A DNA stretch of 5,164 nt from Nitriliruptoraceae bacterium (lineage in GTDB: Bacteria; Actinomycetota; Nitriliruptoria; Nitriliruptorales; Nitriliruptoraceae). Position numbers and translations under genes: made by a program. This document shows positions 4,855 through 5,164 of this stretch, in pieces. Where the stretch lies: positions 1 to 5,164 of the forward strand of contig SLDB01000050.1 in NCBI GenBank assembly GCA_007125475.1, in the 5' to 3' direction. The number at the start of each line of letters is the position of its first letter. Position 1 is the stretch's first letter. The notes below the pieces were generated by a model that was not told the origin of the DNA, made no database searches, and saw only the letters and a list, made by a program, of their open reading frames with translations.

Positions 4855-5164
4855 ATGCCGACGACCCTCCGCCGCCTCTCCGCTGCGCTCAGCCTGGCGG
4901 TCGTCGCCTCGGTCACCGTGGCGGCCTCGCCGGTCGGCGCCGACACCGGGCCGGTACGGCTGCTGGTGACCTCTGAGGCCTCCGCCGACGACGGCTTCGC
5001 CCTCGCCGGGGTCCCCGGCGCCGAACGCGTGGGACCCGCCGACGCCGCTACCGCCGACGCCGCCACCGGCGACGCGCCGTTCGGCGTGGACGTCCTCGAG
5101 GTGCGTGACCACCCGACCGCGGTCACCGTCGCCGCCGCGCTGCGGTCCCGCCCCGGCGTCCTCG
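4855..5164 (+). CDS. Secreted protein N-terminus, possibly a subtilase-like prodomain (3' end beyond window)
   Basis: 103 residues are visible before the right edge. Seen: a signal peptide with basic start (MPTTLRRL), hydrophobic core at about 8-24 and a VGA cleavage motif (27-29), so the mature protein would begin at D30. After it come VRLLVTSE (34-41), an Ala/Asp/Thr-rich repeat (ADAATADAAT, 62-71), and GVDVLEVRDHPTAVTVAAALRSRPGVL at the edge. The last part, a beta-strand then a helix ending in RPGV, resembles the end of the inhibitor-like prodomain of subtilisin-type (S8) peptidases; no catalytic residue is in view, so this is inference. No classical Shine-Dalgarno precedes ATG 4855; CGGGA overlaps the upstream hairpin. 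Divergent from pncB. Confidence 0.72.
   Translation, partial: MPTTLRRLSAALSLAVVASVTVAASPVGADTGPVRLLVTSEASADDGFALAGVPGAERVGPADAATADAATGDAPFGVDVLEVRDHPTAVTVAAALRSRPGVL
5038..5067. repeat. 15-bp tandem repeat coding Ala-Asp-Ala-Ala-Thr twice
   Basis: GCCGACGCCGCTACC (5038-5052) and GCCGACGCCGCCACC (5053-5067) match at 14 of 15 bases and lie in frame in the secreted-protein gene, forming a short low-complexity spacer after the signal peptide. Confidence 0.65.

Noticed and set aside
3504..5126. 540-codon open frame on the minus strand overlapping pncB and the secreted-protein gene
   Set aside because: It is Arg/Pro/Gly-rich, covers pncB in another frame and runs antisense through a convincing signal peptide. 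It has no domain motifs.

Overview
The window is very GC-rich, with strong third-position G/C bias and dense long spurious antisense reading frames. Together with a mycothiol-type DinB/DUF664 protein, a probable leaderless TANNNT promoter and a short coiled-coil/membrane-tail protein, this points to Actinomycetota. Acidimicrobiia-like relatives are my guess, and the sequence does not settle it. There are six protein-coding genes, two cut by the window edges. I found no RNA genes, mobile elements or CRISPR arrays.

Layout. (1) 1-1318, minus strand: a large protein whose 3' end lies beyond the left edge. It has an N-terminal cytosolic zinc ribbon, one membrane helix and a PQQ-like beta-propeller outside the membrane. 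(2) 1319-1540: a divergent intergenic region holding a near-perfect 22-bp direct repeat, a 16-bp GC palindrome and a good promoter whose predicted start site falls on the ATG of the next gene. (3) 1541-2056, plus strand: a DinB/DUF664 four-helix protein. (4) 2057-2141: a short convergent spacer without a convincing terminator. (5) 2142-4663, minus strand, read right to left: nicotinate phosphoribosyltransferase (pncB), then a macro-domain protein two bases after its stop, then after about 100 bases a small coiled-coil protein with a C-terminal membrane helix. (6) 4664-4854: a second divergent intergenic region with a 12-bp tandem repeat in the pncB leader and two GGCTCGGG-type inverted repeats, one of which can fold into a 14-bp hairpin just before the next ATG. 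(7) 4855-5164, plus strand: the start of a secreted protein, possibly a subtilase-like prodomain, cut by the right edge.

The clearest functional unit is pncB plus the macro-domain gene. The Shine-Dalgarno sequence of the macro gene is made from the last two sense codons and the stop codon of pncB, so translational coupling is likely. PncB feeds the Preiss-Handler route to NAD+. Macro domains bind or hydrolyse ADP-ribose derivatives released when NAD+ is consumed. The pair therefore looks like NAD+ synthesis joined to handling of NAD+ breakdown products (inference). The macro domain lacks the Asp of the MacroD/YmdB loop, which makes its activity uncertain.

I see no unmistakably new multi-gene system. 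The points most worth a second look are the pncB-macro coupling, the macro-domain loop substitution, the zinc-ribbon/membrane/propeller architecture, and the paired dyads before the secreted gene.
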